From: Castor canadensis
Lineage: Eukaryota; Chordata; Mammalia; Rodentia; Castoridae
DNA: 64,000 nucleotides
NCBI RefSeq assembly: GCF_047511655.1
Contig: NC_133392.1
Span: 27,886,001-27,950,000, forward strand
Direction of reading: 5' to 3'
Shown here: positions 1-13,100 of the stretch, piece by piece
Layout of the letters: each line of letters begins with the position of its first letter
Position numbering within the stretch: the first letter of the stretch is position 1
Made by a program: the position numbers and the translations under genes
Notes under the pieces: model-generated
What the model saw: only the letters and a program-made list of their open reading frames with translations
The model's database searches: none
Told to the model about the DNA's origin: nothing

Positions 1-1118
1 CTAACATATCATTAGTATGTCCAGTCTCCCTTTCCCCAGGCAAGACATGCAGGGACATGACCCATCCCTGTCCCAGTTGTGTCCTGAATGACACAACTAC
101 TTTCAACTTTCCTGCTTGCCATTAGGGCTTCCCTCCCACCCCTGCCAGACTTTTTAACAAAGGACTGGTCTGGCTTGTAGGTTCAAGTTCTAGTCCTAGT
201 ACTGTGGCCAACCTCCCTTTACACTGCTCCTTCCCATAGGCTCATGCCTCCACTTAACGTGAAACGCTGCAGAATGTCTATGTTGAATGTTTCGGGGGTT
301 TACAAAGATTCTGGGAAATACAGTCAGCATGTGCCTTCTCACCCACCTCTTTTTTTGTGTGTGTGTGACACTGGGGTTTGAACTTGGCCTCACGCTTGCT
401 AGGCAGGCTTCTACCACTTAAGCCACTGTGCCACCCCTCTTGTCAGCATTTGGCAGTGTCTTTGAAGAGTATTCCTAACTCCCACACCACTCCCCAGCAG
501 CCTGGGCTGTCTCGCCCCTCTCATCCCCCACCCTGTATTCTGAGGCATTTACTCACCCTTCCTGTTTGTCTCTTTCTCATTTTGGTACATTTATACCTGC
601 CCTGCACCTGTACTACATTGCCAGACTCCTCCAGCTCTAAAGGCCCTCAGGAATGCCCCCAGCCACCCCTGCTACTAATGAGAGTTCACCTGTCAGCCCC
701 AACTGCATGCTCCAAGGAGGCCTCTCCTGGCCTGTGGCATCCATTCTCTGGGCTCCTGTAGCTGCAGCCTGACAGGCTTGCTCCTTTGGGCTCAGAGGTG
801 CCCATCCAGATGTTTGTTTTTACAGTGACCAGACGCCTTCCAACCCAGGCTGAGCAGCAAGCTCAGCTATCATTGACCATGTGGGTCTCTGGCCAGGCAG
901 CCGTGGGAAGCCACAGCCCACACAGCACACACCAACTTGTCTTCCCACAACTGCTCCATGCTAGATCACTCACTCGGCTTCTTCTCCTTCATGCTGCGTC
1001 TCATTCTGGCTTAACCTCATGATCCCAGGCGAAAGAGCCTTGCATTTCTAATCCTGTAGCCATTTCCGCCACAAGTTCTGACAAGCCAGATCTAACTCTG
1101 CTCTCTTTTGTTTGGCAG
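1..1118 (+). other. FBXW4: FBXW4 intron (partial, left edge)
   Basis: Intronic sequence up to the acceptor at 1118. Apart from one antisense ID SINE (352-440) I see no gene or recognisable element. Confidence 0.7.
352..440 (-). repeat. ID-type SINE
   Basis: Antisense tRNA-derived SINE: T-run, ggggtttgaac (B box), then ttgctaggcaggc and ccacttaagccac (A-box region). Confidence 0.8.
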
Positions 1119-1184
1119 CTCTTTTGTGACAGGGACAGCTTGTTGTGGGCACTTCTCACCTCTGAGAATCTGGGACCTCAACAG
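1119..1184 (+). CDS. FBXW4: FBXW4 coding exon (sixth of nine in human numbering)
   Basis: Acceptor ttggcag precedes 1119 and donor gtaaga follows 1184. 66 nt encode the end of a WD40 blade (TGTACCGHFSPLRIWDLN). The first base completes a Ser codon from the preceding exon and the last two bases (ag) are completed by the next exon. Confidence 0.9.
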
Positions 1185-4100
1185 GTAAGAGATTCCTGAG
1201 CCCACCATGGTGTGCAGTGGGGTGGGGCTGGGGCAGCTGGGGAGGAAGGAACTAGTTGACCAGCTCTTGCCTCAGTTGGCCCAGAGGTACAGAGGTTGGG
1301 GAGACCTACCCCACGTGCTACTGATAGTTGTGGTGCCTTTTCATGTTGGAGTCATTTGGGGTTAGCTTGAGAAGACTGTTGGAACAATTAATAATAGCTG
1401 AATAATTTCATGTAGAATTTATGATAGCTTTGGATTGAGGATACCCTTTCTCTGAGGAGTGCCTTAGCTATGTGGCTATGTAAAATCCCATTCATCCTCA
1501 GAGATGATTTTTTATAAAATAAAGAATTGTGAAGGTGGCCTATAGAACCTATAAAAGTAATTATATAGAACTAAAATACATCCAGGTTTTATTCATGATT
1601 CTCTGACTTGGCAGGCTTGACCCATCTGATACCTGCCATTCTGTTGGTTTTTTTTTTTTTTTAGAAAAAACCTTTTATTTTGAAATAATTAAAAATTCAT
1701 AGGAGATTGCAAAATAGGATAGAGGGGTACTTGTGTAATATTTTATATAAAATAATGTCAAAACCAGGAAATTGACATGAGTACAACCCACAGACCTTTC
1801 TTCCGATTGTGCTCACTGTGAGTGTGTGTGTAATTCTGTGCAATTGTATCACGTGTTTAGATACACATACCTACTACCACAGTCAAGATACAGAACTTTT
1901 GGTGGTGGTGGTGGTACTAGACTTGAAGTCAGGGCCTTGTGCTTGCTAGGCAGGTGCTCTACCACCTGAGCCACGCCCCAGCCCAAGATAACAGAATTAC
2001 TGGTTCCATTAGCACAACGATCCCTCACATGCCTTCATAGTCACACCCGCTCTTCTTCCCTCCTCCACTCCCTCTTGTCTCTGACTTTTTGTCGCTTTGA
2101 AGATTTTATATAAGTGGAAGTGGAATCATATAGTATGGCACTTTTTTATTATTATTATTATTTTTGGTGGTGGTCGTGGTAATGGGGTTTGAACTCAGTG
2201 CCTACTGCTTGCTAAGCAACACTCTGCCACTTGAGCCACACACCCGGCCCTTTTTGCATTAGGATAGGGTCTTGTGTTTTTGCCTGGGGTTGACCTCAAA
2301 CCCAGGTCCTCCTGTCTCCGGATGACAGGCAGGTGTCACTACTCTTGGCTCCAGTATGTCACCTTTTGAGATTGGGTTTTTGAAAACTCGGCATATACAT
2401 TTGAGACCCATAGACACATCGTATGTATCAATGGCTTGTCCCCTTTTATTGCCCAGTAGTATTCCATGGCATGGATGTACCAGTTTCTTTCCCCACTGAA
2501 GAATGGCTGGGTTGTTTCCAGTTCTTCGACTATTACAAATAAAAGTTTCTGCGAACATTAGTATATAGGTTTTATGTGGACACACATTTTCATTTCTCTG
2601 GGATAAATGCCAAGGTTGTTTGATAAGTATAAGTTTAATTTTTTACCTGCCAAACTATTTTTTAGATTATCTTTACCATTTTAAATTCTTACCTGCAATG
2701 CATGAGAGATCTAGTTTCTTTACACTTTACACCCTGACTAGCATTTGGTGCTGTCACTATTTTTTCTTTTTTTTTTAGTGTAACTGGGGTTTGAACTCAG
2801 GGCTTTGCACTTGTAAAGGCTTTGCACTAGCCAGCTGCTGGTGGCTCATGCCTGTAATTCTAGCTACTTAGGAGGCAGAGATCAGGAGGATCACAGTTCG
2901 AAGCCAGCCCATGCAAATAGTTTGAGAGACCCTATCTCAAAAAAATCCTTCACAAAAAAGAGCTGGTGGAATGGCTCAAGATGTAGGCCCTGAATTCAAG
3001 TCCCAGTACTGCAAAAAAAGAAAGGAAGAAAGATTTAAAGAAAAAGGAAAAAAAAAAAAAGGCTTTGCACTTATAAAGCATGTACTCTATTACTTGAGCC
3101 AGACCTCCAGTCCATTTTGCTCTGGTTATTTTGGAGATAGGATTTCACAGACTATTTGCCTGGGTTGGCCTTGAACTATGATCCTCCTGATTTTAGCCTC
3201 CCAAGTAGCTAGGATTACAGGAATAAGCCACCAGTGCTGGGCCTATTTTTTCTGTTTTGCTGTTCTAATAGTGTGACACCTCATCATGGTTCTAGCTTGA
3301 ATTTCCCTGATGGCTACTGATGTTGAGTGTGTTTTCATGTCCTCATTTGCCATTTATATATCCTGTGTAGCAAAATATCTATTCATATCTTTGTCCATTG
3401 GGCTGCTTTCTTTTTTTAATGCCGAGCTTTGATCATTATATATATACTAGACATTAGTCCTTTGCAGATACGTGGTTTGCAAACATCTTCTCCTAACTTT
3501 GTCTTTTGTTCTTTTAACTTAATAACATCTTCTGCATAATCAGTTTTAGATTTTGATACTATCTAAATTATCAACTTTTTTCTTATCAGTTGTGCTTTTG
3601 GTGCTAAGTCTAAGAACTCTTCAGCAAGCCCTGAGCTATAAATGCTACCATTTGCAGTAGCAGTGAAGGTATATTTCTTGCCTGCTTCCTTCCTCAGTTC
3701 TCTAGCTTTATCTCTTTGCTCTCTTTCTCCCCAGGGAAGTATTCATAATATCTTCTTTCTGAAAAGTTCATTCTAGAGTTGTCTTTCCAAAGGATTTATT
3801 CATAACACAAGACAGGTTCTTTAAACATTTTTTTTTCCTACAATATTCTCTTCTAATAGTCATCTAAGAACAGAGACAGGACATTCAGTACTTCCACAGA
3901 CAACACATTGCATCCCTGCAGGCTTTGAATGTTAGAATGCGGACCTGTTATCTAGGTCAGTTTACTTCCCAGAGCTGTGATCCTGGACAGGAAGCAAGTT
4001 CAACCTCTCACCTGCAGGACAGGCCCTTACATATCTGAAAATTTTGTTTCTGCTCCTCCTGGGCTTTCTTTTACAGGTCCAAAGTTCTAGGGATTTTTTT

Positions 4101-7100
4101 TCCCCTTTCAGTACTGGGGGTTGAACTCAGGGCCTTGTGTTTGCTAGGAAGACACCTGAGTGACACCCCTAACCTGTTCAGTTGTTCTTCAGAAATAGAG
4201 CAGATGAGTTAGCCATAGCTTTTGGCTATAAGTAATGAAGAAAGACCTAATTCAAAATGATTCAAACAATAATAGGATTTTTGGGATCTTCAATTATAAG
4301 GAGCCCGCAAGTTGGGTGGCTGAGTGATTCCACAGTCAATATTTAGTACCTGAAGACCACGAGGGCCAATATTCATTATTTTCTGCTTTGCCATGGCTTT
4401 TGCCTACTTTCAAGCTTGTTTAGAGTAGGTTCATTGACTCATAGGGCAATACTCAAAGGGAAGGAAGGAAAAGTGCCCAAACTGTGTTACAATGCTCACT
4501 CTAAACCAAACCCTGCCAAGAGGAATGGGAGGACCCGTTGAGATTTGCTTCCTTGACCTGGGAAGAGCCAGCTTTCCCCAGACACACTGGCAGCGGCAGA
4601 GAGGAGGCCAAGAAAGAATGTGAGCAATGGCTGGGTAAGTGCCCTACAGTACTGATCTCACACTGGTTTCAGAATCATTCTTACCTGAGAGTTTTCCTAA
4701 CTTATCTGGTTTTATCCCTCCAAGTACTGAACAGATCAGGTGAGGTATGATGTGTGGCAGATATTATCACCTCCCTCACTTTGGCTTTCCTATTTTTGTT
4801 AATACAACCAGTGGCCACCTCACACTGTTGCCAGCTTAAAACTTCCAAGGCTCCTTCGGTCTCAAGCTTCTGGGATACTGACATCCCGCAGGTTTTGAAA
4901 CTTGTTCCCATGAGGTCATCCTGCCAAACTCCTTTCACCAGTGGGGCTGAGGCAGGAGAAGCCCTCCCTGGTGGGGAAGAAGCATGTAAAATGTGTGCTA
5001 GGAAGCTGCTTCCAGAACTATTCTGCTACACACTAGTCCTGTGATCTGGGACCTCTCTGGGCTTCAGTTTCTACAGTGGGAACTGAAAATGGAAATTCAT
5101 TATTCCTACCTCACAGATCCATTAAGAATGGAATTATTGTGAAAAAGTGCCGTGCACACTGCCTGTCACCTTGGGTATTCAGCTGATGCAAGCTGTTTTC
5201 TCTTGCTCCTTCCTGGTCCATACCAAAGTTGTTTCTACACTAGTCCCTGGGAGTTTGTGGAGGCCTAGCCTTTCAACCCTCAAAGTGCTTGTGGTCACTG
5301 ACCAGTGGAGGGGAGAGGAAGCTGGTGCCTCGTAGCACAGAGAAGGCTCTTGCTAGTAAGGCTGTGGATCACAGGTGGGCATTTCTGCTGAAAATCAGAG
5401 TTTCAGTTAGTCATGTAGCTGGGTCTTGTGCTTGGCACATCTGCTGCCTGGCTTAGGATGGCATATAGCTGGAGGGTGGTCTGGGTATACCACCATAACA
5501 CAGTATCATCTCAAAAGTTGGGTGATCTTTGAGCTGCCTGTGGTTGTCTTTGAGGGGAAATATGGTCAAGATGGAATCCTAAGGCACCAATTCTTTGGAT
5601 GTTGTTCTCTTAGGAAATATGAGACCTCACTGACCTCAAACCCTGAGTCTTTACTGAACTCAGAATGAACCCAAATGAGAATGGACACAAGACCAGATGA
5701 GACATAGCCACTTTATCTGCTGGCCAGCCTGTGCCAAGCATCACTTGTCATTGCCTCCTCTCTAGCCCCCAGACTCTCTCCTCACTCCTGGGAGGTTCTG
5801 TACACAGCTCAGAGGACTTAGTGGGGCAGGGAGTGAGGAGAGATGCCTTAGTGGAGACTCCTGCTTTTGGTGGGAGGAAATGGATGGACGACTCCTTGGG
5901 ACAATTTTTCCCAGAGAAGCCCAAGCAGATAATAAAGTCATGTAGAAAACAGGATTAAGGTAATGAACAGGCAGGACCGAGTTTGATCTTTGAGTAACAC
6001 CAAAGCCTGACTGACAGGCAGTTTGCAAGGTGGAGCAGCATTGCCGGCAGGACTTGGGCTGGGCAGGACTTGGTGTGCAGTGCCTGATGGATTCTTTGCT
6101 TTTAACCTGTCACTGCTGAAACCTGAGCAGTACCTGGATTTTCTCTTTTATGTGTGTGCTATGATTTGGGTGTGGGGAATATTGAAGGGGCAGTTGTGCT
6201 TTGAGCATCTGGGCTGCCCTCAGGTGATGGTTGGGGGCTGGGACACCCTCCAAGGTGCAGCTACTGGGTACCAGCACTTCCATCTCTGGAGTCACAGGCC
6301 ATGTCTGTGTGTCTCAGGTGCCCTCAGCCAGTGCTATTTTCAGAATGCCTAGAGACCCCATTCAGGGCACCCTTGGCTCCAACCTCCCATCACTCTGTCA
6401 AAGCCTTCTTTCCCTAGGGACTAAGCAGGGCAGGTAAGCGTGTTGGGAAGGGGGTCCCCTGGCTGGAGCACACAGGATAGAAGCAGCCTTGGGAGCTCAG
6501 CCATTGTCTTGGTGGCTAGGAGCTTCACTGTCCCCATCTTTCTACCTCCCTTTCTGCCTTCCTTTCTATTGGAATTGGACACCATGGGGTTGGGACCAAG
6601 AATCAGGGATTTCTAACCTGTTGAGATGAGAAAGACGGAGTCCTTACCCAACTTCAGGGTGCCAGAGGGTTCCTGCTTCTGATTCTTGATGGTCTTCAGG
6701 CACAGTCCTCAATCTTCAAGTGCCAGAACTCCTGTACCTCCATCTTGAACAGTCCCTGGTAACAGCCAACCACTGAGGTAGCCCTAACTAGGTCCTGTTG
6801 TCCTGTCAGGCAATGAGGAACTGTGTCAAAGCCATCCTATTCCTGAGCTTGGGGGATGGAGGAATCAAGATCCATTTTGTTTTGTGAGCTCAGTGCCAGT
6901 ACTGCTACTCAGGAGGCAGAGATCAGGAGGATCACAGTTTGAAGCCAGCCCCAGACAAACAGTTTGAGACACCTTATCTTGAAAAAACCCATCACAAAAA
7001 GAGGGGTGGTAGAGTGGCTTAAGCAGTAAGAGTGCTTGTCTAGCAAGTGTGAGGCCCTGAGTTCAAACCCCAGTGCTCCCAAAGAGGGGAAAAAAGTCTG

Positions 7101-10100
7101 TGGCCTCTTGGTGTTTACCACAGACTGTTCTTACACTGACTGTATTCAGAGAGGAGGCAAAGTAAACCTCCCCCATATATACCTCAGCCCAGGCCCTGTG
7201 TCTAGTCTGTATTGTGAATGGGGAGACGTGGTGGTGGCAGGGAAGACCTGTTTTTATGCCCTCTGTGTACATTTCAGTGGGCCCTTGCCTAAGCCCCAGA
7301 GAGATGCCAGGTGTTGACCATGGGCATACCGCTGTGCTGCTAGAAGGCCCAGGCAGGTCTGCTTGGCCTGACATCACACCCCCTCAACCCTGTGGGCTTG
7401 TTCTTGCTATGGGTTTTGCCTTCTCTGCCAAGGGGCATTTGCACTGGATCTAGCATTGATGCCTCAAGAGCAGGGCACAACTGGGCTCAAGGTGGGCTTT
7501 CAGGCTAAAGAAGCCCATGATCCCAGACCCGAAGGGGTCATTGTGGGTCCAGCCATATCCTTAAGCCATCCTGGAACTGTGGCGTAGGGTATGGGAGTAG
7601 GGGATCTTTGGTGACATGGTTGCTCCTAAGGCATTGAGTCTTTGCCTGGGCAATGCCACCCTGCATGTGTGAGACTGTGTGCATGCCCCTACACACATCT
7701 CCTTATCTCCCCTCCACTTAAGACCATGTCATCCCTGGTCCCTATTATGCCTTCATTTCCATATACTCAATCTCTTCTTCCTCAACAAGGACAGGGGCAA
7801 GATATGCTTCCCCTCCATTCTGACCGGTGCCCTGTATTTCTCCTCTAAGGCTTTTCTTAAGACAGCCCCAAGCCTGGAAACCGTTTCTGTTTAAGGAAAT
7901 CTTAAGTCAGCATAAAGCCCTCACAAAACCCTCCTTGATTGTACCCCATGGCTGGAGTTGGTGGCCTTGTCCACTGAGCAGTGTTGGTGCACTGGTAAGG
8001 GCCACCTATTCAGGTGTGGCCTGGTTTAGCTCTCCCTCTAAGCTGGGAACCCATCTTGGTCTCCTTGCACTAGGCACAGGATATGAATATAGGACATCCA
8101 GTGGCATTAGAAATGGCAAGGGGCATGTGGCTGGAGATGAAAACTGGCCTGGGTACAGGCAAGCTGCTCTGAGGGCACCATTCATACCCGTCCTGCCCAG
8201 GTGTGGCTTTGTCTCTGCCCCTAGCCCTCCGCCCACACCCTGTGCAGGGGTCTGGCCTTCAGTCAGGGTGATTACAGGAATTGCCCCTCTTTAAAGTATC
8301 TGCCTTCTCCTTTGAAAGTATTACTGACAGCTTTTTTCATTCTCTTTTTTTCTTTACCTCTTTAAGGAACCCTGTAATTTCTTTCTTTCTCCCCCTTCTT
8401 TCTTTCTTGCCCCCTGTCCCCAATCTCTTTGAAATTGGCTCTTTGCCTGCTGACACCAAACTGATACTTTGCGTTTCACTTCTCCTTATCCCTTTATGGC
8501 AACAGATGTTGAAATTTTGTATCCTTTTATCTGCCCGGCTGCCCCTTCCTGTAATTACAGTCCCCTTGTTAGCAGTACAAAGTAGGCTTCCCGGCTGCTT
8601 GGCCTTTGAGCCATTGTGTCTGAACACGTGTGCGCGCGCGCACATACGCACTGGGGGTGCATGGACACGTTTATGTGAGAGGCTGTGTGCTTCCTCTCAC
8701 CTGATGGAGCTGGGGCCAGTGAAGCTTCCAGGGACTTATCTCCATTTACCTCTGGGATCTGTTTCTGTGATCCTCTCACCCCACTAGAGGGCCAGCCTCT
8801 AGGAATCTGGGAAATGGAGAAACCTGCAAAGCACAGGCGAGGGCCAGCAGGTACCCTGGGTGTCTGTGGGAACAAGTCCAATTGTGCAACTGGCCAGATG
8901 ATAACAAGGAGACTGTGACTAAGTGGCTGTGCTGTCTGCGAAGGTGGGGAGTATTGCTGCCAAGAGCATATATTTTGGCTCACACAGGCCTGAATTAACT
9001 GCTTACTAGGTGTTGTCTCTGATCCTTAGTTTGTATGTCTGTAAAATGGGGTTAGGATACCTGATGGGGCTGATTAAGGACCATGCAGCCCCCACCAGAG
9101 CCATGAGAACAAGTTTTCAGCCTTCCCCATTCCTGTCATGCCTTTGCTGGTCTGGTTTTCCAGCTCAGCTCATATTATAGATTCAGTTCTGCTGCTTCTT
9201 ACTGGATGATTTGAAGGCATTTCCTCTGTGGCCCTTGGTTTCCTTATCTGCAGTCAGGGGGCTGGACTGGGACAACCACTCTACTCAAAAGCCACATGGC
9301 GGCCTCTCTGCCAGGTGGAGGTGTGTCCCAAGACCAGTGATCTGAAAGCCAGGTCCTGTGACATGTCCCCTCAACTGCCAGCTTCTGCCAAAACGGCCAT
9401 GTTGCCCTAGTACTGCACCTTTGTCTTTGCTAGTCCTTCTACTTGGGCCATCCCCATCATTGCCTGTCACAGTTGTGTCCCTAGCTATTATTCCTCTTAG
9501 CCAGAAATGTTCTCTCTGTGGTATCTACTAAGTCACACCTTATATTGTTAGATACATAGCTCAGACTTCTTTCCCTCAACGGACTGAAAACTCCTTGAGG
9601 GCAAGGACAATGTTTCCTTCATAGTCAGCTCCTATCTTGTTCACAGAAAGTGCTCAGTTAATGGTTGTTGATAGAAGGAGGGAGGGAAGAAGAGGATGGA
9701 AGTCAAGAAAAGCTTCCTATTTTCTTAGAGATCATGTTTGGCTCAGCTTTTACTTTCAGGACACTTGTCCCCTGAGAAGAGCTGTAAGTCAACTGTCAAC
9801 CTTTCAGCCTCTCTCTCCAAAAGCCATTGTTGCATGGTAGCACTTGCCAGATGAAGCAGTCTTATACCCAAACACAAGCAGGAATAGGCATCCATAGGGA
9901 CTCCAGGGAGCAGCATCAGGAACCCAGTATGTTAAAAGTGGCTGAAAAAAGGGTGGGAGCCAGAAGCATCTGTGGATGTGAGCCAGGGGGGCCTCAGGAG
10001 CATGCTAGTGTGGGAGGCCTGTGGTGGGTGCTGGGGTAGGAATGAAGCAGGGTATTGGCATTCTGGCTTTCAGGGCCCAGACTGGAGGGGCAAAGGTGGG

Positions 10101-13100
10101 TTGCCTGTGTGTCTGACTCTAATTGGCATTTAGGTCCTCTCCCAGATGGGCCAGCACTACCTGTAGTTGCCTGTTCCTATAAAGATGGTGATGCAGTGTC
10201 TGTGTTTCATTTCAGCTTCCCTCTTCCCTCTAGTTTCAGTAGCATCACCTGGATAGCAGGATGAGTTAGGCCAGGGAGATCAGGACACCATAGGGATGGA
10301 GCTGCACTCTGCCTACGTTTTTCTTGTTGAAGTACTAGGACTTCTAGGAAAAGCTGCCCATGGCCTGGGCCAAGGAACTGGTCTCCTTCAGGCTGTTCCT
10401 CCACCCCCACAGCCCAACCTCCCCCCCACCCCACACACCCCTGCCTGTCTCATTCATCAGGCTTACATGGGCAGGTGGCCCCATCTGTCTATCTTCCCCT
10501 GGGTGGAGGGAATTGCTGGAGTCAGGTTCAGGAGGCTGGGGTATGGAGGCCTCAGCCCTCAGCAGCTCCTGGAGGCCCAGGCTTTGTCCACAAGAATTGG
10601 AAGGGAAGGGAATTTTTGTCTGGGCCTCTATAGTGACAGACCCAGCACTTGCTCCTGTCTGGGCTGGGGCTCTGAGCGGCAGCCCTGTTCCCACACAAGT
10701 TGTGCAACAGTCAAGGCTCTGCACCCCCCACAGTGAGAGGCCGATAAGCATTCTTAACATTCTTTCTAGAGAAAAGGGGTGAAACATCTGAATTTGGGGG
10801 TCACCATGTTATACAAATTGCAATCTAATCGTTTTTACAAGAACACACTTGTAATAAGAAAAGCAGCCCAGGAGGAGGGGATGAGGAGACAGACAGCTTT
10901 TTTTGTCCTCTTTCCCCCAAAGTTTGGGGCTATTGTGGGCCAGTCTCTCCCTCCACCAGAGCAGTTGAACTAGAGTTTTCTAGTTAAATTGGGCCTGGGG
11001 TAGGGGCCTTGAAGGGCCTACGGTGCCATTTCTGTTTGTTTTCCCAAATCAAAGCCCCAGCAGGACTCCTATGGCACTGCTGGGCCACTATTAGAAGAGA
11101 CAGGCCATTTCCCAGAGCCTGGTGTGTCAGTTTATCCTCTGAACTTAACCTCGCTGGAGCTGTACAACAGAGCCTTGAGGGTCTGTGGCCCAGAGGAAAA
11201 AGAAATTGTATCTTTCTATTGGCCCCTTTAAAGCATGTGTGGCCACTTGAAAAAACTAGAGAAGGCATGGCAGAAAGAAACTTCTCAGCCCCTGGCCAGG
11301 CCCGGCTGGCAGACAGGGGCTCTCAGGACTGGTCTTGCTCAGTACCAGGGGCCAATGCTCACTGGACCATTTGGTCTCCTAGAAGTCAGAGGGATCCTTG
11401 GGCTGTTCTGTTTTCTTATCAGTGGTGGCTGGGATGCTGGGCAGGGCCCAGGATGGCAGCTCAGTCTAGGTATGCTGTGCCTCTTCACACTACTGACCCT
11501 GCCAGCCCTGTGGATGCCTGGCTTTTTTTCCTCAGAACTGGACCAGGATGGGTAGGTAGGGCCAAGCTGGGTTCCATACCTCCCCCCGCCCCCATGCCTT
11601 TCATCTTCTATTTCAAACAAACATGAAATTACTTCTATAGATTAAAGAGGAGAACTCCTCAATCATTCCTTAAGGCCTCACTAATGGAGGCCCCCAAATC
11701 TGGAAAGAGAGGGAGAATTGTGTTCATTAGTTCCCACCCAGAGTTCACAAAAGTACTGGTGTACCTGTGAGACAGGAGACCCCCCACCCCCCCACCCCAG
11801 GGCTCTGTCCTGCTTGTGGAGCTCTAGTCATGGCTGGTGGCTCCTCTGGGAGTGAGGTCAGTGACATCTAGGGGATGCTGATCTGGGGAGGCCACCTCTC
11901 TGCTCCCTCAGGAGCCCCTGCCCACGACTTGACCTCTTCTCCCCAGCCCATCACCGAGAACCTTCCGGGGGGAGGCCAACGTGGGGTGGCAGGGCTCCCA
12001 GGTAAGGGCTGAGTCCGCAGAAAGGAAGCCTCAGCCTTTGATGCCTTTAGGGAAGATGGCAGCTTCTTGGGGGAGAGGGAGGTTGAGAACAAGTCTGAGT
12101 GAAAGGGAGGCCTAGAGCTAAGTCTGCATTCACATAGGTAGGGCTGCCTCATCCTTTTGCTGAGCACTGCTTGGGCCAAAGCTGTGCTCTTGGGTCAGGG
12201 AGTCTTCTAAACCTATGCCAAGGCCTCTTACCTGAGTACCCCTGTGAGGTGTCTATGGCCTTGTTTCTCTTGTCAGGCCATGGGAAGGGCCAACATCTCA
12301 TAGTGAAGGCAACTGAGGCATTGGGCTCAGAGAGGGCCCCTTCTCTTCATTCTCCCCAAATATTCTGCAGAAACTTAATATGTCTACCCATCCCCTAGCC
12401 ACAGGGATTAGCAGGTGCACTTGATGTTGAGGGGCAGTTGCTAGGGCCAGGAGGCCCTCCTACATGGTTGCTAGGGGCCTGGCATGGGGCGAAGGGTCTG
12501 TCCACTGCCGCGGTCACGGAGGGAATTACACAGTCACAAAGAAATTGTTCTTGTCAGTAATCTGCTCTTGGCCACCGGGTGGGGTGCGGGTGGGGGCACA
12601 GGCTGGAGCACAGCAGGTTGGGGGCTGTGATCACAGAGGCGTGCTAGCCCTGGGCTGGGGGCCAGAGACCGAGAACACCAGGGACCAGCCTGCTAAGCTG
12701 CTTTCTCAGCAATTTCTGTCCCTGGACACAAAGGTGTTTACTTGTTTTAACATCGCCTGGGACTCCCCTTCTCCCTTTGTGTGGTCTTTATCCCCAATGA
12801 GGTTTGAGCCCCAGATTACAGGCAGGAATTAAGGCATTGGACTCAGGCAGCTCAGAACTGCATGACCTGCAGGATCAAGGAGTATAAAGTAACCAAGTAT
12901 GTGCATGTGAGGGGGGCCAACCCCTTCAGTAAGACCCATTCATTGCCCAGAGAAGGAACAGGAGGCTGGAGTGCAGGTGTGAGCAGGGGCTGCTGTGTTC
13001 GCCTCACTGAAGCTTCAGCTGGGGGCTGGGATGTTGGGGGAGGGGTAGGCACTGGTGAGAAGGGTATGAGTCTGGGCATTGCTTCCTTTGACCCTCCCCT

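Larger units (their letters stand above)
1648..3830 (-). repeat. Ancient L1 3' part, interrupted by SINEs
   Basis: The reverse strand resembles the end of ORF2 and the 3' part of old mammalian L1 (L1M-type). The plus strand carries the familiar antisense phrases gtagtattccatggca, gggttgtttccagtt and aaatgccaag. It is split by SINEs at 1901-1984, 2155-2352 and 2768-3242. All frames are broken; this is a fossil. Confidence 0.8.

Noticed and set aside
2800-3072. Repeats spaced by unique sequence, checked as a CRISPR-like array
   Set aside because: Only three copies of an 11-mer, explained by target-site duplication and a small tandem duplication in a mammalian SINE nest.
1648-3830. Possible L1 reverse-transcriptase gene
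   Set aside because: Ancient, fragmented by SINEs and with all frames broken; a fossil only.
7827-8294. 155-codon open frame
   Set aside because: Intronic, no recognisable domain, no splice or promoter context.
11009-11626. 205-codon open frame in the FBXW4 intron
   Set aside because: No family resemblance, sits in an intron, Trp/Pro/Gly-rich composition of GC-rich non-coding DNA, and overlapping open frames in other registers.
12432-12482. Two gttgctagg copies resembling half RFX sites
   Set aside because: Each lacks a partner half-site, unlike the perfect X-box at 34105; probably chance.
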